NCBI GenBank assembly: GCA_001647635.1
Contig: CP014761.1
Coordinates: forward strand, 186,001-250,000
DNA: 64,000 bases
Reading direction: 5' to 3'
DNA from: Leifsonia xyli
Lineage (GTDB): Bacteria > Actinomycetota > Actinomycetes > Actinomycetales > Microbacteriaceae
This document shows positions 25,273 to 33,633 of this stretch, one piece after another. How positions within the stretch are numbered: position 1 is the stretch's first letter; each line of letters opens with the position of its first letter. The position numbers and the translations under genes are program-made. Under the pieces are notes generated by a model. The model ran no database searches, was not told the origin of the DNA, and saw only the letters and a list, made by a program, of their open reading frames with translations.

Positions 25273-26774
25273 ATGTCTGAACAACGCAAGGGATCCACCG
25301 ACACGACCGAGGACAACGCACCTCAGCCCACTGCGAAGATGCGACGAAGGGTCACCGGTCTGGCCGTCGCCGCGGCGGTCGGCGGCTTCCTGTTCGGCTT
25401 CGACTCGTCGGTCATCAACGGCGCTGTCGACTCGATCCAGCACAACTTCGCGCTGAACGCGGTGATCACCGGCTTCATCGTCGCCGTCGCCCTGCTCGGC
25501 TGCGCCGTCGGCGCCTTCCTCGCCGGCCGCCTGGCCGACCGCTGGGGCGTCTCAAGGTCATGCTGCTCGGGGCGGTCCTCTTCCTTGCCAGCTCGATCGG
25601 CGCAGGCCTGGCCTTCTCGGCATGGGACCTCGGCTTCTGGCGCGTCATCGGCGGTCTGGGCATCGGCATCGCCTCCGTCGTGGCGCCCGCGTACATCGCG
25701 GAGATCTCACCGCGCCAGTCGCGTGGGCGGCTCGCGTCGCTGCAGCAGCTCGCCATCACCATCGGTATCTTCGTGGCGCTCCTCTCGGACGCGCTTCTCG
25801 CCGGCATCGCCGGGTCCGCGTCCCAGCAGCTGTGGTTCGGGCTGGAGGCCTGGCGCTGGATGTTCCTCGTCGGCGTGATCCCCTCGGTCGTCTACGGCAT
25901 CCTCGCCCTGACGCTCCCGGAGTCGCCCCGGTTCCTGCTCGCCACCGGACGTCACGAGGAGGCGCGCAAGATCTTCCTCACCCTCGTGCCGGAGGGCGAT
26001 GTCGACCGTCAGGTCGGCGACATCGAGAACGCCATCAAGGAGGACAAGGAGGGCGCGAAGGCGACCCTCGCCGGCAACAGGCTCGGCTTGAAGCCGATCG
26101 TCTGGATCGGCATCATCCTGTCGGTGTTCCAGCAGTTCGTCGGCATCAACGTGATCTTCTACTACTCGACGACGCTATGGCAGGCGGTGGGCTTCACGGA
26201 GAAGAGCTCTCTGCTGATCACCGTCATCACGTCGGTCACGAACGTGGTGGTGACGATCGTCGCGATCCTGCTCGTCGACCGCGTGGGACGACGCCCGATC
26301 CTGCTCACCGGATCGGTGGGCATGGCGCTGTCGCTCGGCGTGATGGCGCTCTCGTTCGCCTTCGCCGTGAAGCACGACGGCGCGGTGAGCCTCCCGGCCC
26401 CGTGGGGGCCGATCGCGCTCGTCGCCGCGAACATCTTCGTGATCTGCTTCGGCGCCTCCTGGGGCCCGCTGGTGTGGGTGCTCCTCGGCGAGATCTTCCC
26501 GAGCCGCATCCGCGGCAAGGCGCTCGGCGTCGCGGCGGCGGCGCAGTGGATCGCCAACTTCCTCATCACCGTGTCGTTCCCGGCGCTGGCGGACTTCTCG
26601 CTGCCGTTCACGTACGGGATGTACGCCGTGTTCGCGGCCCTGTCGTTCTTCTTCGTGTTCTTCAAGATCCCCGAGACGAACGGCATGGCGCTGGAGCAGG
26701 CCGAGACCCTGTTCAAGAACTCCGGAGGGCGCACGCGCGGCCCGCAGGTGCGCTCCACCGGCGACTCTGCCTGA
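25273..26774 (+). pseudogene. Sugar porter (MFS, SP family), frameshifted
   Basis: Frame 1 from ATG 25273 encodes helices 1-2 (GGFLFGFDSSVINGAV) and then RLADRWG, where the sugar-porter signature needs R and K/R next. Frame 3 resumes with LKVMLLGAVLFLASS and continues to 26774 with PESPRFLLATGR, QQFVGINVIFYYS, DRVGRRPILLTGS and KIPETNG. One missing C near 25548 (tggggcgtctc for tggggccgtctc) restores a protein of about 500 residues. Xylose or glucose type H+-symport is likely. The lesion may be a sequencing error. Confidence 0.85.
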
Positions 26775-26787
26775 CGCCCATTCCTGA

Positions 26788-26793
26788 TAGGAT
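26788..26793 (+). promoter_or_regulatory. -10 box for rpsB-tsf
   Basis: TAGGAT lies just after the porter stop and would give an rpsB leader of roughly 200 nt. Confidence 0.35.
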
Positions 26794-26838
26794 GTCTGAA
26801 GCACTCCGCTCGTCGGGGTGACTACGCGTGCCCGAACG

Positions 26839-26860
26839 TCCTGCGGTGTGATCCGCAGGA
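26839..26860 (+). promoter_or_regulatory. Hairpin in the rpsB leader
   Basis: TCCTGCGG pairs with CCGCAGGA around a TGTGAT loop, an 8-bp stem about 135 nt before the rpsB start. Ribosomal-protein leaders often carry autoregulatory structures; whether S2 binds here is unknown. Confidence 0.3.
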
Positions 26861-26995
26861 TCGGGACGCGCATCCACCGGTCTCCTCATCGCCCGCGGTT
26901 CGCCGTGCAGGGCGGCGGGGTGCGGATGCGCGCGGGGCACCAGGAGTGGCGGCCGCCGGCCGTCGCAGACAACCGCAACCAAAAGGAGAACGGCA

Positions 26996-27904
26996 ATGGC
27001 CGTCGTCACCATGCGCCAGCTGCTCGACAGCGGCGTCCACTTCGGGCACCAGACCCGCCGCTGGAACCCGAAGATGAAGCGCTTCATCCTCACCGAGCGC
27101 TCCGGCAGCTACATCATCGACCTGCAGCAGTCGCTCGCGTACATCGACAAGACGTACGACTTCGTGCGCGAGACCGTCGCCCACGGCGGCACCATCCTGT
27201 TCGTCGGCACCAAGAAGCAGGCCCAGCAGGCGATCGCCGAGCAGGCGACCCGCGTCGGCCAGCCCTACGTCAACCAGCGCTGGCTGGGCGGTCTGCTGAC
27301 CAACTTCCAGACCGTGTCCAAGCGCCTCGCCCGCATGAAGGAGCTCGAGGAGCTCGACTTCGAGGGCACCACCAGCGGCTTCACCAAGAAGGAGCTGCTG
27401 ATCAAGAAGCGCGAGCTGGACAAGCTCCACAAGTCGCTGGGCGGCATCCGCAACCTGTCGAAGACCCCGAGCGCGCTCTGGGTCGTCGACACCAAGAAGG
27501 AGCACCTCGCGATCGACGAGGCCAAGAAGCTGGGCATCCCGGTCATCGGCATCCTCGACACCAACTGCGACCCCGACGAGGTGCAGTACCCGATCCCGGG
27601 TAACGACGACGCGATCCGCTCCGTCACGCTGCTCACCCGCATCGTGGCCGACGCCGCGGCCGAGGGTCTCATCCAGCGCCACCAGAAGCCCGAAGAGGGC
27701 GCCGAGCAGGCCGAGCCGCTCGCCGAGTGGGAGCAGGAGCTGCTCGCGCAGTCGTCCGACGAGGTCCAGTCGAGCGCCGAGACCGCCAAGGCCGCTGACG
27801 CCGACCTGGCCGAGGCCAAGGCCGACTCCGCCGACGTCATCGCCGAGGGCGAGGCCGACGCCGAGGCCGTCGAGGCCGAGGCGACCGACGCCGAGTCCAA
27901 GTAA
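26996..27904 (+). CDS. rpsB: 30S ribosomal protein S2
   Basis: The S2 core is clear: [49 protein letters not shown] and [20 protein letters not shown] further tail of about 70 residues, rich in Ala, Glu and Asp, follows the core (302 residues in total). AAAAGGAGAA precedes the ATG. tsf follows after 30 nt in the conserved rpsB-tsf order. Confidence 0.97.
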   Translation: MAVVTMRQLLDSGVHFGHQTRRWNPKMKRFILTERSGSYIIDLQQSLAYIDKTYDFVRETVAHGGTILFVGTKKQAQQAIAEQATRVGQPYVNQRWLGGLLTNFQTVSKRLARMKELEELDFEGTTSGFTKKELLIKKRELDKLHKSLGGIRNLSKTPSALWVVDTKKEHLAIDEAKKLGIPVIGILDTNCDPDEVQYPIPGNDDAIRSVTLLTRIVADAAAEGLIQRHQKPEEGAEQAEPLAEWEQELLAQSSDEVQSSAETAKAADADLAEAKADSADVIAEGEADAEAVEAEATDAESK

Positions 27905-27934
27905 GTCTTCGAGACAGAAGGTTCCAGTCAGAAC

Positions 27935-28765
27935 ATGGCAAACATCAGCATCGCCGACATCAAGGCTCTCCGTGAGCAGCTCGGCACCGGCATGGTCGAC
28001 ACCAAGAAGGCGCTCGAGGAGGCCGACGGCAACGTCGAGAAGGCCACCGAGATCCTGCGCCTGAAGGGTGCGAAGGGCAACGCCAAGCGCGCCGACCGCT
28101 CCACCAGCGAGGGCCTCGTCGCCGCCAAGGAGAACGGCAACGGCACCGCCACGATGATCGAGCTCGCCTGCGAGACCGACTTCGTCGCCAAGGGCGAGAA
28201 GTTCGTCGCGCTGGCCGACAAGGTGCTCGACGCGGCCGCGGCCGCCGGCGCCACCACCGTCGAGGAGGCCCTCGCGGCCCCCGCCGGCAGCCAGACCGTC
28301 GCCGAGCTCATCGGTGACGAGGCCGCCATCCTCGGCGAGAAGGTGGAGCTCCGCCGCATCGCCGTCGTGAACGGCGAGCACTTCGCGATCTACCTGCACA
28401 AGACCTCCAAGGACCTGCCCCCGCAGGTCGGTGTCGTGCTCGGCTACGCCGGCGACGACGCGGAGACCGCCCGCAGCATCGCGCAGCACATCTCGTTCGC
28501 GAACCCGACCTACCTCAGCCGCGAGGACGTCCCGGCCGACGAGGTCGAGAACGAGCGTCGTATCGTCGAGGAGATCTCGCGCAACGAGGGCAAGCCCGAG
28601 GCCGCGCTCCCGAAGATCATCGAGGGTCGCCTCGGCGCCTACTTCAAGCAGGTCGCCCTGCTCGAGCAGGAGTACGCCCGCGACAACAAGCTCACCATCA
28701 GCCAGGTGCTGAAGGAGTCGGGTCTCACCGTCTCCGGCTTCGCCCGGTTCAAGGTCGGCGCATAA
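27935..28765 (+). CDS. tsf: Translation elongation factor Ts
   Basis: EF-Ts exchanges GDP for GTP on EF-Tu. The 276-residue protein begins with the UBA-like domain (IKALREQLGTGMVDTKKALEEADGNVEKA) and contains the signature ELACETDFVAKGEKF, followed by the dimerisation domain and YLSREDVPADEVENER. It is second in the rpsB-tsf operon and is followed by a strong terminator. Confidence 0.97.
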   Translation: MANISIADIKALREQLGTGMVDTKKALEEADGNVEKATEILRLKGAKGNAKRADRSTSEGLVAAKENGNGTATMIELACETDFVAKGEKFVALADKVLDAAAAAGATTVEEALAAPAGSQTVAELIGDEAAILGEKVELRRIAVVNGEHFAIYLHKTSKDLPPQVGVVLGYAGDDAETARSIAQHISFANPTYLSREDVPADEVENERRIVEEISRNEGKPEAALPKIIEGRLGAYFKQVALLEQEYARDNKLTISQVLKESGLTVSGFARFKVGA

Positions 28766-28775
28766 GCAGACGATG

Positions 28776-28811
28776 AAGGAGTCCGGATCGTGAAAACGGT
28801 CCGGACTCCTT
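28776..28811 (+). terminator. Rho-independent terminator after tsf
   Basis: A 16-bp stem (12 perfect outer pairs AAGGAGTCCGGA/TCCGGACTCCTT, then four inner pairs with one G-U) is closed by a GAAA tetraloop at 28792-28795. TTCTGT follows. It cleanly ends the rpsB-tsf unit. Confidence 0.9.
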
Positions 28812-28828
28812 TTCTGTGCGCCACCGAC

Positions 28829-28834
28829 TAGCAT
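28829..28834 (+). promoter_or_regulatory. -10 box for pyrH
   Basis: TAGCAT after the tsf terminator gives pyrH its own promoter with a leader of about 30 nt that includes GGAAGGA. Confidence 0.3.
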
Positions 28835-28870
28835 CGACCAGAACCACACACGGAAGGACGCTATTCACGT

Positions 28871-29584
28871 ATGTCGGCAGTCAACAAGAGACGCAGGGTC
28901 CTTCTGAAACTCTCCGGCGAGGCGTTCGGCGGCGGCCAGCTCGGCGTCAACCCGGACATCGTCAGCAGCATCGCCCGTGAGATCGCCCAGGCGGCTCAGG
29001 ATGTGGAGATCGCCATCGTCGTCGGCGGCGGCAACTTCTTCCGCGGCGCCGAGCTGTCGCAGCGCGGCATGGACCGCGGCCGCGCCGACTACATGGGCAT
29101 GCTCGGCACGGTCATGAACTCGCTCGCGCTGCAGGACTTCCTGGAGCAGGCCGGAGCCGAGACGCGCGTCCAGTCCGCCATCTCGATGACCCAGGTCGCC
29201 GAGCCCTACATCCCGCGCCGAGCAGAGCGACACCTCGAGAAGGGCCGTGTCGTCATCTTCGGCGCCGGCGCCGGCCTGCCCTACTTCTCCACCGACACGG
29301 TCGCCGCGCAGCGCGCGCTGGAGATCAGCGCCGACGTCGTGCTCGTCGCCAAGAACGGCGTCGACGGCATGTACGACGACGACCCGCGCACCAACCCCGA
29401 CGCCCGCAAGATCGACCAGATCACGCACCAGGAGGCGCTGCAGCAGAACCTGAAGGCGGTCGACTCGACCGCGCTCAGCCTCTGCATGGACAACGGGATG
29501 CCGATGCGCATCTTCGGCATCGAGCCGGCGGGCAACGTCACCGCGGCTCTGCTCGGCGCCGAGATCGGGACACTGCTCGGCTGA
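28871..29584 (+). CDS. pyrH: UMP kinase
   Basis: UMP kinase phosphorylates UMP to UDP in pyrimidine nucleotide synthesis. The 237-residue amino-acid-kinase-fold protein has [44 protein letters not shown] and the nucleotide-binding [13 protein letters not shown]. The family length is normal. GGAAGGA lies 12 nt before the ATG, rather far. frr follows as in most bacteria. Confidence 0.96.
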   Translation: MSAVNKRRRVLLKLSGEAFGGGQLGVNPDIVSSIAREIAQAAQDVEIAIVVGGGNFFRGAELSQRGMDRGRADYMGMLGTVMNSLALQDFLEQAGAETRVQSAISMTQVAEPYIPRRAERHLEKGRVVIFGAGAGLPYFSTDTVAAQRALEISADVVLVAKNGVDGMYDDDPRTNPDARKIDQITHQEALQQNLKAVDSTALSLCMDNGMPMRIFGIEPAGNVTAALLGAEIGTLLG

Positions 29585-29601
29585 GCCGGGCGGCCTCGCA
29601 A

Positions 29602-29607
29602 TAGACT
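29602..29607 (+). promoter_or_regulatory. Candidate -10 box for frr
   Basis: TAGACT in the pyrH-frr gap would start a short leader containing GGAGAG, so frr may be expressed both by read-through and from this site. Confidence 0.3.
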
Positions 29608-29639
29608 AGACACCGACCCACCGATCTGAAGGAGAGACC

Positions 29640-30194
29640 GTGATCGCGGATGTGATTTCCGACGCACGCCAGCGCATGAGCAAGACCGTGGACGCGGCGA
29701 GGGAGGACTTCGGCACCGTGAGCGCGGGCCGCGCCAACCCGGCTCTCTTCCAGAAGGTGCTCGTGGACTACTACGGCTCGCCGACCCCGCTGGCCCAGCT
29801 GGCCGGTCTGCAGAACCCGGAGGCGCGCGTCCTTCTCGTCACGCCGTACGACAAGTCGGCGCTGAAGGAGATCGAGAAGGCGATCGTCAACATGCCGAAC
29901 CTGTCGGCGAACGTCGGCAACGACGGCGAGATCGTCCGCGTGACGCTCCCCGAGCTCACCGAGGACCGCCGCAAGGAGTTCGTCAAGATCGTGCGCGGCA
30001 AGGGCGAGGACGCCAAGGTGGCCATCCGCAACATCCGCCGCAAGGCCAAGGACGACCTCGACGCCCTCAAGGGCGAGGTCGGCGACGACGAGGTGGCGCG
30101 CGGCGAGAAGGAGCTCGAGACCATCACCCGCACGCACGTCGACGCCGTCGACGAGGCGCTGAAGCGCAAGGAAGCCGAGCTCCTCGAGGTCTAG
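29640..30194 (+). CDS. frr: Ribosome recycling factor
   Basis: RRF splits post-termination ribosomes with EF-G. The 184-residue all-family sequence has [42 protein letters not shown] and [17 protein letters not shown], then a basic helix [14 protein letters not shown]. The GTG start has GGAGAG upstream. Only 3 nt separate it from cdsA. Confidence 0.97.
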   Translation: MIADVISDARQRMSKTVDAAREDFGTVSAGRANPALFQKVLVDYYGSPTPLAQLAGLQNPEARVLLVTPYDKSALKEIEKAIVNMPNLSANVGNDGEIVRVTLPELTEDRRKEFVKIVRGKGEDAKVAIRNIRRKAKDDLDALKGEVGDDEVARGEKELETITRTHVDAVDEALKRKEAELLEV

Positions 30195-30197
30195 CCC

Positions 30198-31232
30198 ATG
30201 ACCGAGGACAGTTCATCCCGGCCGCCCACCCCACCCGCGGCGGCGACGCCTCCGGTCGGGGCGCAGCCGTCGGGGGCTCCGTCCCGCCGGGCCAAGCCGC
30301 GGTCGCGCGACGAGCTGCGGGCGCAGGTGCAGGCCACGCGCGCCGACTTCGAGCGCCAGGTGCAGGCCCGCAAGGCGCAGCTGGATGCGACCAACGAGCG
30401 CATCGCGGCGCGCACCGGCCGCAATCTGATCCTGGCCATCGTGATCGGCGTGGCGGTCGGGGCGGTCGTCGTGGTCAGCCTGATCTTCATCAAGCAGCTG
30501 TTCCTGGTGTTCGGCATCGCCATGATCGGCTTCGCCGCCTTCGAGCTGGCGCAAGCGTTCCGCGGCGCCGGGCGGCGGGTGCCGCGCATCCCGACGGTGG
30601 CGGCCGCGGTAGGGATCGTGCCGGCCGCCTTCTATCTGCACGCCGGCGGACAGCTGGTGGCGCTTTCGGCCGGCATCGTCCTGGTGGTGCTGTGGCGACT
30701 GGTGGAGCTCGTCGTCCCGGCCGGGCGAACGGGTCCCAAGGCGCTGGGTCTCGACCTCCTCTGGTCGGTGTTCGTCCAGCTGTACGTCACTCTGCTCGGC
30801 AGCTTCGTCATCCTGCTCCTCGCTGAGGACGGGGGCGAGTGGTGGGTGCTGGCGTTCCTCATCCTCGTGGTGTCGGTGGACACCGGCGCCTACGTGAGCG
30901 GGCTGTCGTGGGGCAAGCACCCGATGGCGCCGACCATCAGCCCCAAGAAGACGTGGGAGGGGTTCGCGGGCGCGAGCGCGGCGGCGATCATCGCGGGCAT
31001 CCTGCTCGCGGTGTTCATGATCGGCGAGCCGTGGTGGTTCGGCATCCTCTTCGGCGTCGTGGTGCTGCTGACGGCGACGGCAGGCGACCTGGCGGAGTCG
31101 CTCATCAAGCGCGACCTGGGCATCAAGGACATGAGCTCGTGGCTGCCCGGCCACGGAGGGTTCCTCGACCGGCTCGACTCCATCCTGCCGTCGGCAGCGG
31201 TCACGTACGTGCTGTTCCTCATCTTCCGATGA
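30198..31232 (+). CDS. cdsA: Phosphatidate cytidylyltransferase
   Basis: CdsA makes CDP-diacylglycerol, the precursor of anionic phospholipids. The 344-residue protein starts with a Pro-rich, then charged cytoplasmic region of about 75 residues. About eight membrane segments follow. The signature near the C-terminus reads SLIKRDLGIKDMSSWLPGHGG then DRLDS. SPKKTWEGFAGA is also typical. The stop overlaps the ATG of the next frame. Confidence 0.95.
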   Translation: MTEDSSSRPPTPPAAATPPVGAQPSGAPSRRAKPRSRDELRAQVQATRADFERQVQARKAQLDATNERIAARTGRNLILAIVIGVAVGAVVVVSLIFIKQLFLVFGIAMIGFAAFELAQAFRGAGRRVPRIPTVAAAVGIVPAAFYLHAGGQLVALSAGIVLVVLWRLVELVVPAGRTGPKALGLDLLWSVFVQLYVTLLGSFVILLLAEDGGEWWVLAFLILVVSVDTGAYVSGLSWGKHPMAPTISPKKTWEGFAGASAAAIIAGILLAVFMIGEPWWFGILFGVVVLLTATAGDLAESLIKRDLGIKDMSSWLPGHGGFLDRLDSILPSAAVTYVLFLIFR

Positions 31233-31789
31233 CAGAATGGGGGCGTGAGCACCTTCCCCGCAACCCCAAGTCCCAGCAGGGGTACGACGTCGAGCAGGTG
31301 GATGAGTTCCTCCTCACCGCACGCCGCGCGTACGACGGCGACGAGTCGGCGCCCGACCTGACGGCGGCGGACATCCGGCACACGGCCTTCGCGATGCAGA
31401 AGGGCGGCTACTCGACCACGCACGTCGACGCGGCCCTCGAACGCCTGGAGGACGCCTTCGCCGCCCGGGAGCGGGACGCGGCACGGGCACAGGCCGGAGA
31501 CGCCGCCTGGTTCGAGGACGCGCGCACCACGGCGCAGGTGGTCCTCAATCGGCTCGACCGCCCGCTGGGGCACCGGTTCGACCGTGTCAGCATCCTGACC
31601 CTCGGGTACAACCGCAACGACGTCGACCGTTTCGCGAACCGTCTGGTGCGCTACTTCCAGGACGGCCGGCCGATGAGCGTCGAGGAGGTTCGGACGGTCA
31701 CATTCCGTGAGCAGCGCGGCGGATATCGCGAGGTCCAGGTCGATCTGCTGCTCGACGCCGTCACCGACGTCATGCTGGCGGTTCGCTGA
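31229..31789 (+). CDS. DivIVA-domain repeat protein, start uncertain
   Basis: The 186-residue frame holds four DivIVA-type motifs of the form GY-x4-VD: GYDVEQVDEFL, GGYSTTHVDAALERL, GYNRNDVDRFANRL and GGYREVQVDLLLDAV. This matches the actinobacterial DivIVA-repeat family, whose role is unknown. The frame can start at ATG 31229, overlapping cdsA. A better family-like N-terminus (V-S-T-F-P-R-N) starts at GTG 31245 in another frame, 6 nt after CAGAAT at 31233-31238. It joins only if one C is added to the run at 31256-31259, so a sequencing deletion is suspected. Confidence 0.75.
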   Translation: MTEWGREHLPRNPKSQQGYDVEQVDEFLLTARRAYDGDESAPDLTAADIRHTAFAMQKGGYSTTHVDAALERLEDAFAARERDAARAQAGDAAWFEDARTTAQVVLNRLDRPLGHRFDRVSILTLGYNRNDVDRFANRLVRYFQDGRPMSVEEVRTVTFREQRGGYREVQVDLLLDAVTDVMLAVR

Positions 31790-31805
31790 GTGCGGGGGCG
31801 GAATC

Positions 31806-31834
31806 TTGGGTTTTCCGGCGATCTCCGTTATCGT
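31806..31834 (+). promoter_or_regulatory. Promoter of the transglycosylase-like gene
   Basis: TTGGGT at 31806-31811, a 17-nt spacer and TATCGT at 31829-31834 give a well-spaced promoter immediately upstream of the GTG starts at 31838 and 31844. Confidence 0.4.
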
Positions 31835-31837
31835 TCT

Positions 31838-32557
31838 GTGATCGTGGGTAGACGAGCAGCTGAAGCGGAGATCGTACCGCTGACTCCGGCCAACCCGGTC
31901 GGGGTCGCGTTCAAGCGATCCAGGCGTCCGCATGTCCGTTCGCGTGCCGCCATCGCGGGCTTCGCCTTCATCGCCGTGGCCGGGTTCGCCCTGGTCAACG
32001 TCATCGACCCGTTCTCGGGCACGACGACCACGCCGGCGTATGCGGAGTCGCTGCAGCAGATCCCGACGACCCAGCGCTACGAAGGTGCGCCCGCCCAGGA
32101 GCTGACGGCTCCGGATGCCCCGGCGCAGACGATCACGCGCGAGGCCGTCTCGGTGAAGGCCAAGCCCACCCCGACTCCGACGCCGACCCCCACCCCGACG
32201 GCATCGAAGAAGTCGTCCTCGTCCTCGTCCTCGGGCAACAGCAATCCGACCGCGCCGATCCCCACCGCCGGTACCGCGCGCGACCTGGGTTACCAGATGA
32301 TGCAGGCGCGCGGCTGGGGCGACGACCAGTGGGGCTGCCTCGACTCGCTGTGGAGCCGCGAATCCGGCTGGCGCGTGAACGCCTCCAACCCCAGCGGCGC
32401 GTACGGCATCCCGCAGGCCCTTCCGGGCAGCAAGATGGGCCCCGGATGGGAGACCGACGCCTCGGTGCAGATCAACTGGGGTCTCGGCTATATCGCCGGC
32501 CGCTACGGCACCCCGTGCGGCGCCTGGGCGCACTCCGAGTCCTCCGGCTGGTACTGA
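31838..32557 (+). CDS. Secreted lytic-transglycosylase-like protein
   Basis: From GTG 31838 the 239-residue product has a cytoplasmic basic N-terminus, one hydrophobic segment (AAIAGFAFIAVAGFALVNVI) acting as an uncleaved or cleaved signal, a Pro-Thr repeat and poly-Ser linker, and a C-terminal domain. The domain has CLDSLWSRESGWRVNASNPSGAYGIPQALPGSKM, the catalytic Glu being in SRESGW. It resembles SLT-type domains that cut peptidoglycan glycan strands and is a common actinobacterial wall protein. GTG 31790 and GTG 31844 are alternative starts. Confidence 0.85.
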   Translation: MIVGRRAAEAEIVPLTPANPVGVAFKRSRRPHVRSRAAIAGFAFIAVAGFALVNVIDPFSGTTTTPAYAESLQQIPTTQRYEGAPAQELTAPDAPAQTITREAVSVKAKPTPTPTPTPTPTASKKSSSSSSSGNSNPTAPIPTAGTARDLGYQMMQARGWGDDQWGCLDSLWSRESGWRVNASNPSGAYGIPQALPGSKMGPGWETDASVQINWGLGYIAGRYGTPCGAWAHSESSGWY

Positions 32558-32580
32558 TCCGTCCAGTACGGCGACGCGCC

Positions 32581-32586
32581 TAGACT
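32581..32586 (+). promoter_or_regulatory. -10 box for the small zinc-ribbon-like gene
   Basis: TAGACT is followed by 6 nt and then the ATG at 32593, without a ribosome binding site. Confidence 0.4.
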
Positions 32587-32592
32587 GGACGC

Positions 32593-32892
32593 ATGCCGCG
32601 CTCCAACCGTCCCCGAGGCCGCTCTGCCGGCCGCCGGGAGGAGGAGCCGGACGGACTCGACCGCCTGCTCGCCGGCTGGCGGCGCACGGAGACCCGGCGC
32701 GGCGTCGAGTGGAACGTTCAGCCGGTCTCCGCCGTCCAGGCGCAGAAGACGTACTCCTGCCCGGGCTGCGGGCGTGATATCCCGCCCGGGACCGCCCACC
32801 TCGTGGCGTGGCGTGCCGACGGCGTCCTCGGCGACGCCGCCGACCTCGCGGCGCGGAGACACTGGCACGAGTCCTGCTGGAGGATCGCATGA
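32593..32892 (+). CDS. Small conserved protein with CxxC and HxxxC metal-site-like motifs
   Basis: This 99-residue basic protein has an Arg-rich N-terminus (PRSNRPRGRSAGRREEE), a central VEWNVQPVSA segment and CPGCGRDIPPGTAHLVAW followed by RRHWHESCWRIA. The paired Cys and the His/Cys near the end could bind zinc. I do not recognise a characterised function. Its TGA overlaps the ATG of the hydrolase, so the two are coupled. Confidence 0.75.
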   Translation: MPRSNRPRGRSAGRREEEPDGLDRLLAGWRRTETRRGVEWNVQPVSAVQAQKTYSCPGCGRDIPPGTAHLVAWRADGVLGDAADLAARRHWHESCWRIA

Positions 32893-33632
32893 GCACCGAA
32901 GGAACCACCACCGAGATCCGCGGCGGCGTCGAGCTGCCCGCCCGGCGCGAGGACATCGAACTGCGCACCCGGGACGGGTTGACGCTCGTCGGGGAGTTGG
33001 CGAGTCCGCTGGACCGCGAGCCCGTGGCGACGCTCGTCACCCTGCACCCGCTGCCGACCGCAGGCGGGTTCATGGACTCGCACATCCTCCGCAAGGCCGC
33101 CGCCCGGTTGCCCGCCCTGGCAGACATCGCCGTGCTGCGCTTCAACACGCGCGGCACGGCGTCGCCGCGCGGACGCAGCGAGGGCGCCTTCGACGACGGC
33201 GTGGGGGAGCGCTACGACGTGGAGGCCGCCATGGCGTTCGTCGCCGAGCGCGGGCTGCCGCACCCGTGGCTGGTCGGGTGGTCCTTCGGCACCGAGCTCG
33301 CGCTCATGTACGGCCGCGAGCTCCCGGTCGACGGCGTCATCCTGCTGTCGCCGCCGCTCCACCGCGCCAAGCCGAACCACGTGGCCGCGTGGGCGGGGGA
33401 GACGCGCCCGGTCGTCGCGCTCATTCCGGAGCACGACGACTTCCTGCGGCCCGCCGAGGCCGAGCAGAAGTTCGCGTCGTTCCCGCAGATCGAGCTGGTC
33501 GACGTCGAGGGTGGCAAGCACCTGTGGGTGGGCGAGAACCAGACGCGCCGCGTGCTCACCGAGATCGTGCAGCGGGTGAACCCGTCGGCGCTGCCGCTGC
33601 CGACCGAGTGGCCGTCGGCGGCGGGAGCCTGA
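32889..33632 (+). CDS. Alpha/beta hydrolase
   Basis: The 247-residue product has an alpha/beta-hydrolase core: a TLHPLPTAGGFMDS oxyanion-region loop, FNTRGTASPRGRSEG, the nucleophile elbow GWSFGTEL, an acidic residue after a late strand (ALIPEHDDF) and the catalytic His in GGKHLW. It resembles short dienelactone-hydrolase-like or alanine/arginine-type bacterial hydrolases. The substrate is unknown. It converges on the AI-2E permease with a 1-nt gap. Confidence 0.85.
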   Translation: MSTEGTTTEIRGGVELPARREDIELRTRDGLTLVGELASPLDREPVATLVTLHPLPTAGGFMDSHILRKAAARLPALADIAVLRFNTRGTASPRGRSEGAFDDGVGERYDVEAAMAFVAERGLPHPWLVGWSFGTELALMYGRELPVDGVILLSPPLHRAKPNHVAAWAGETRPVVALIPEHDDFLRPAEAEQKFASFPQIELVDVEGGKHLWVGENQTRRVLTEIVQRVNPSALPLPTEWPSAAGA

Positions 33633-33633
33633 G

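Noticed and set aside
25540..25560. Programmed ribosomal frameshift in the sugar porter
   Set aside because: No slippery heptamer or downstream structure is evident, and similar one-base losses occur in unrelated genes, which points to sequence error.
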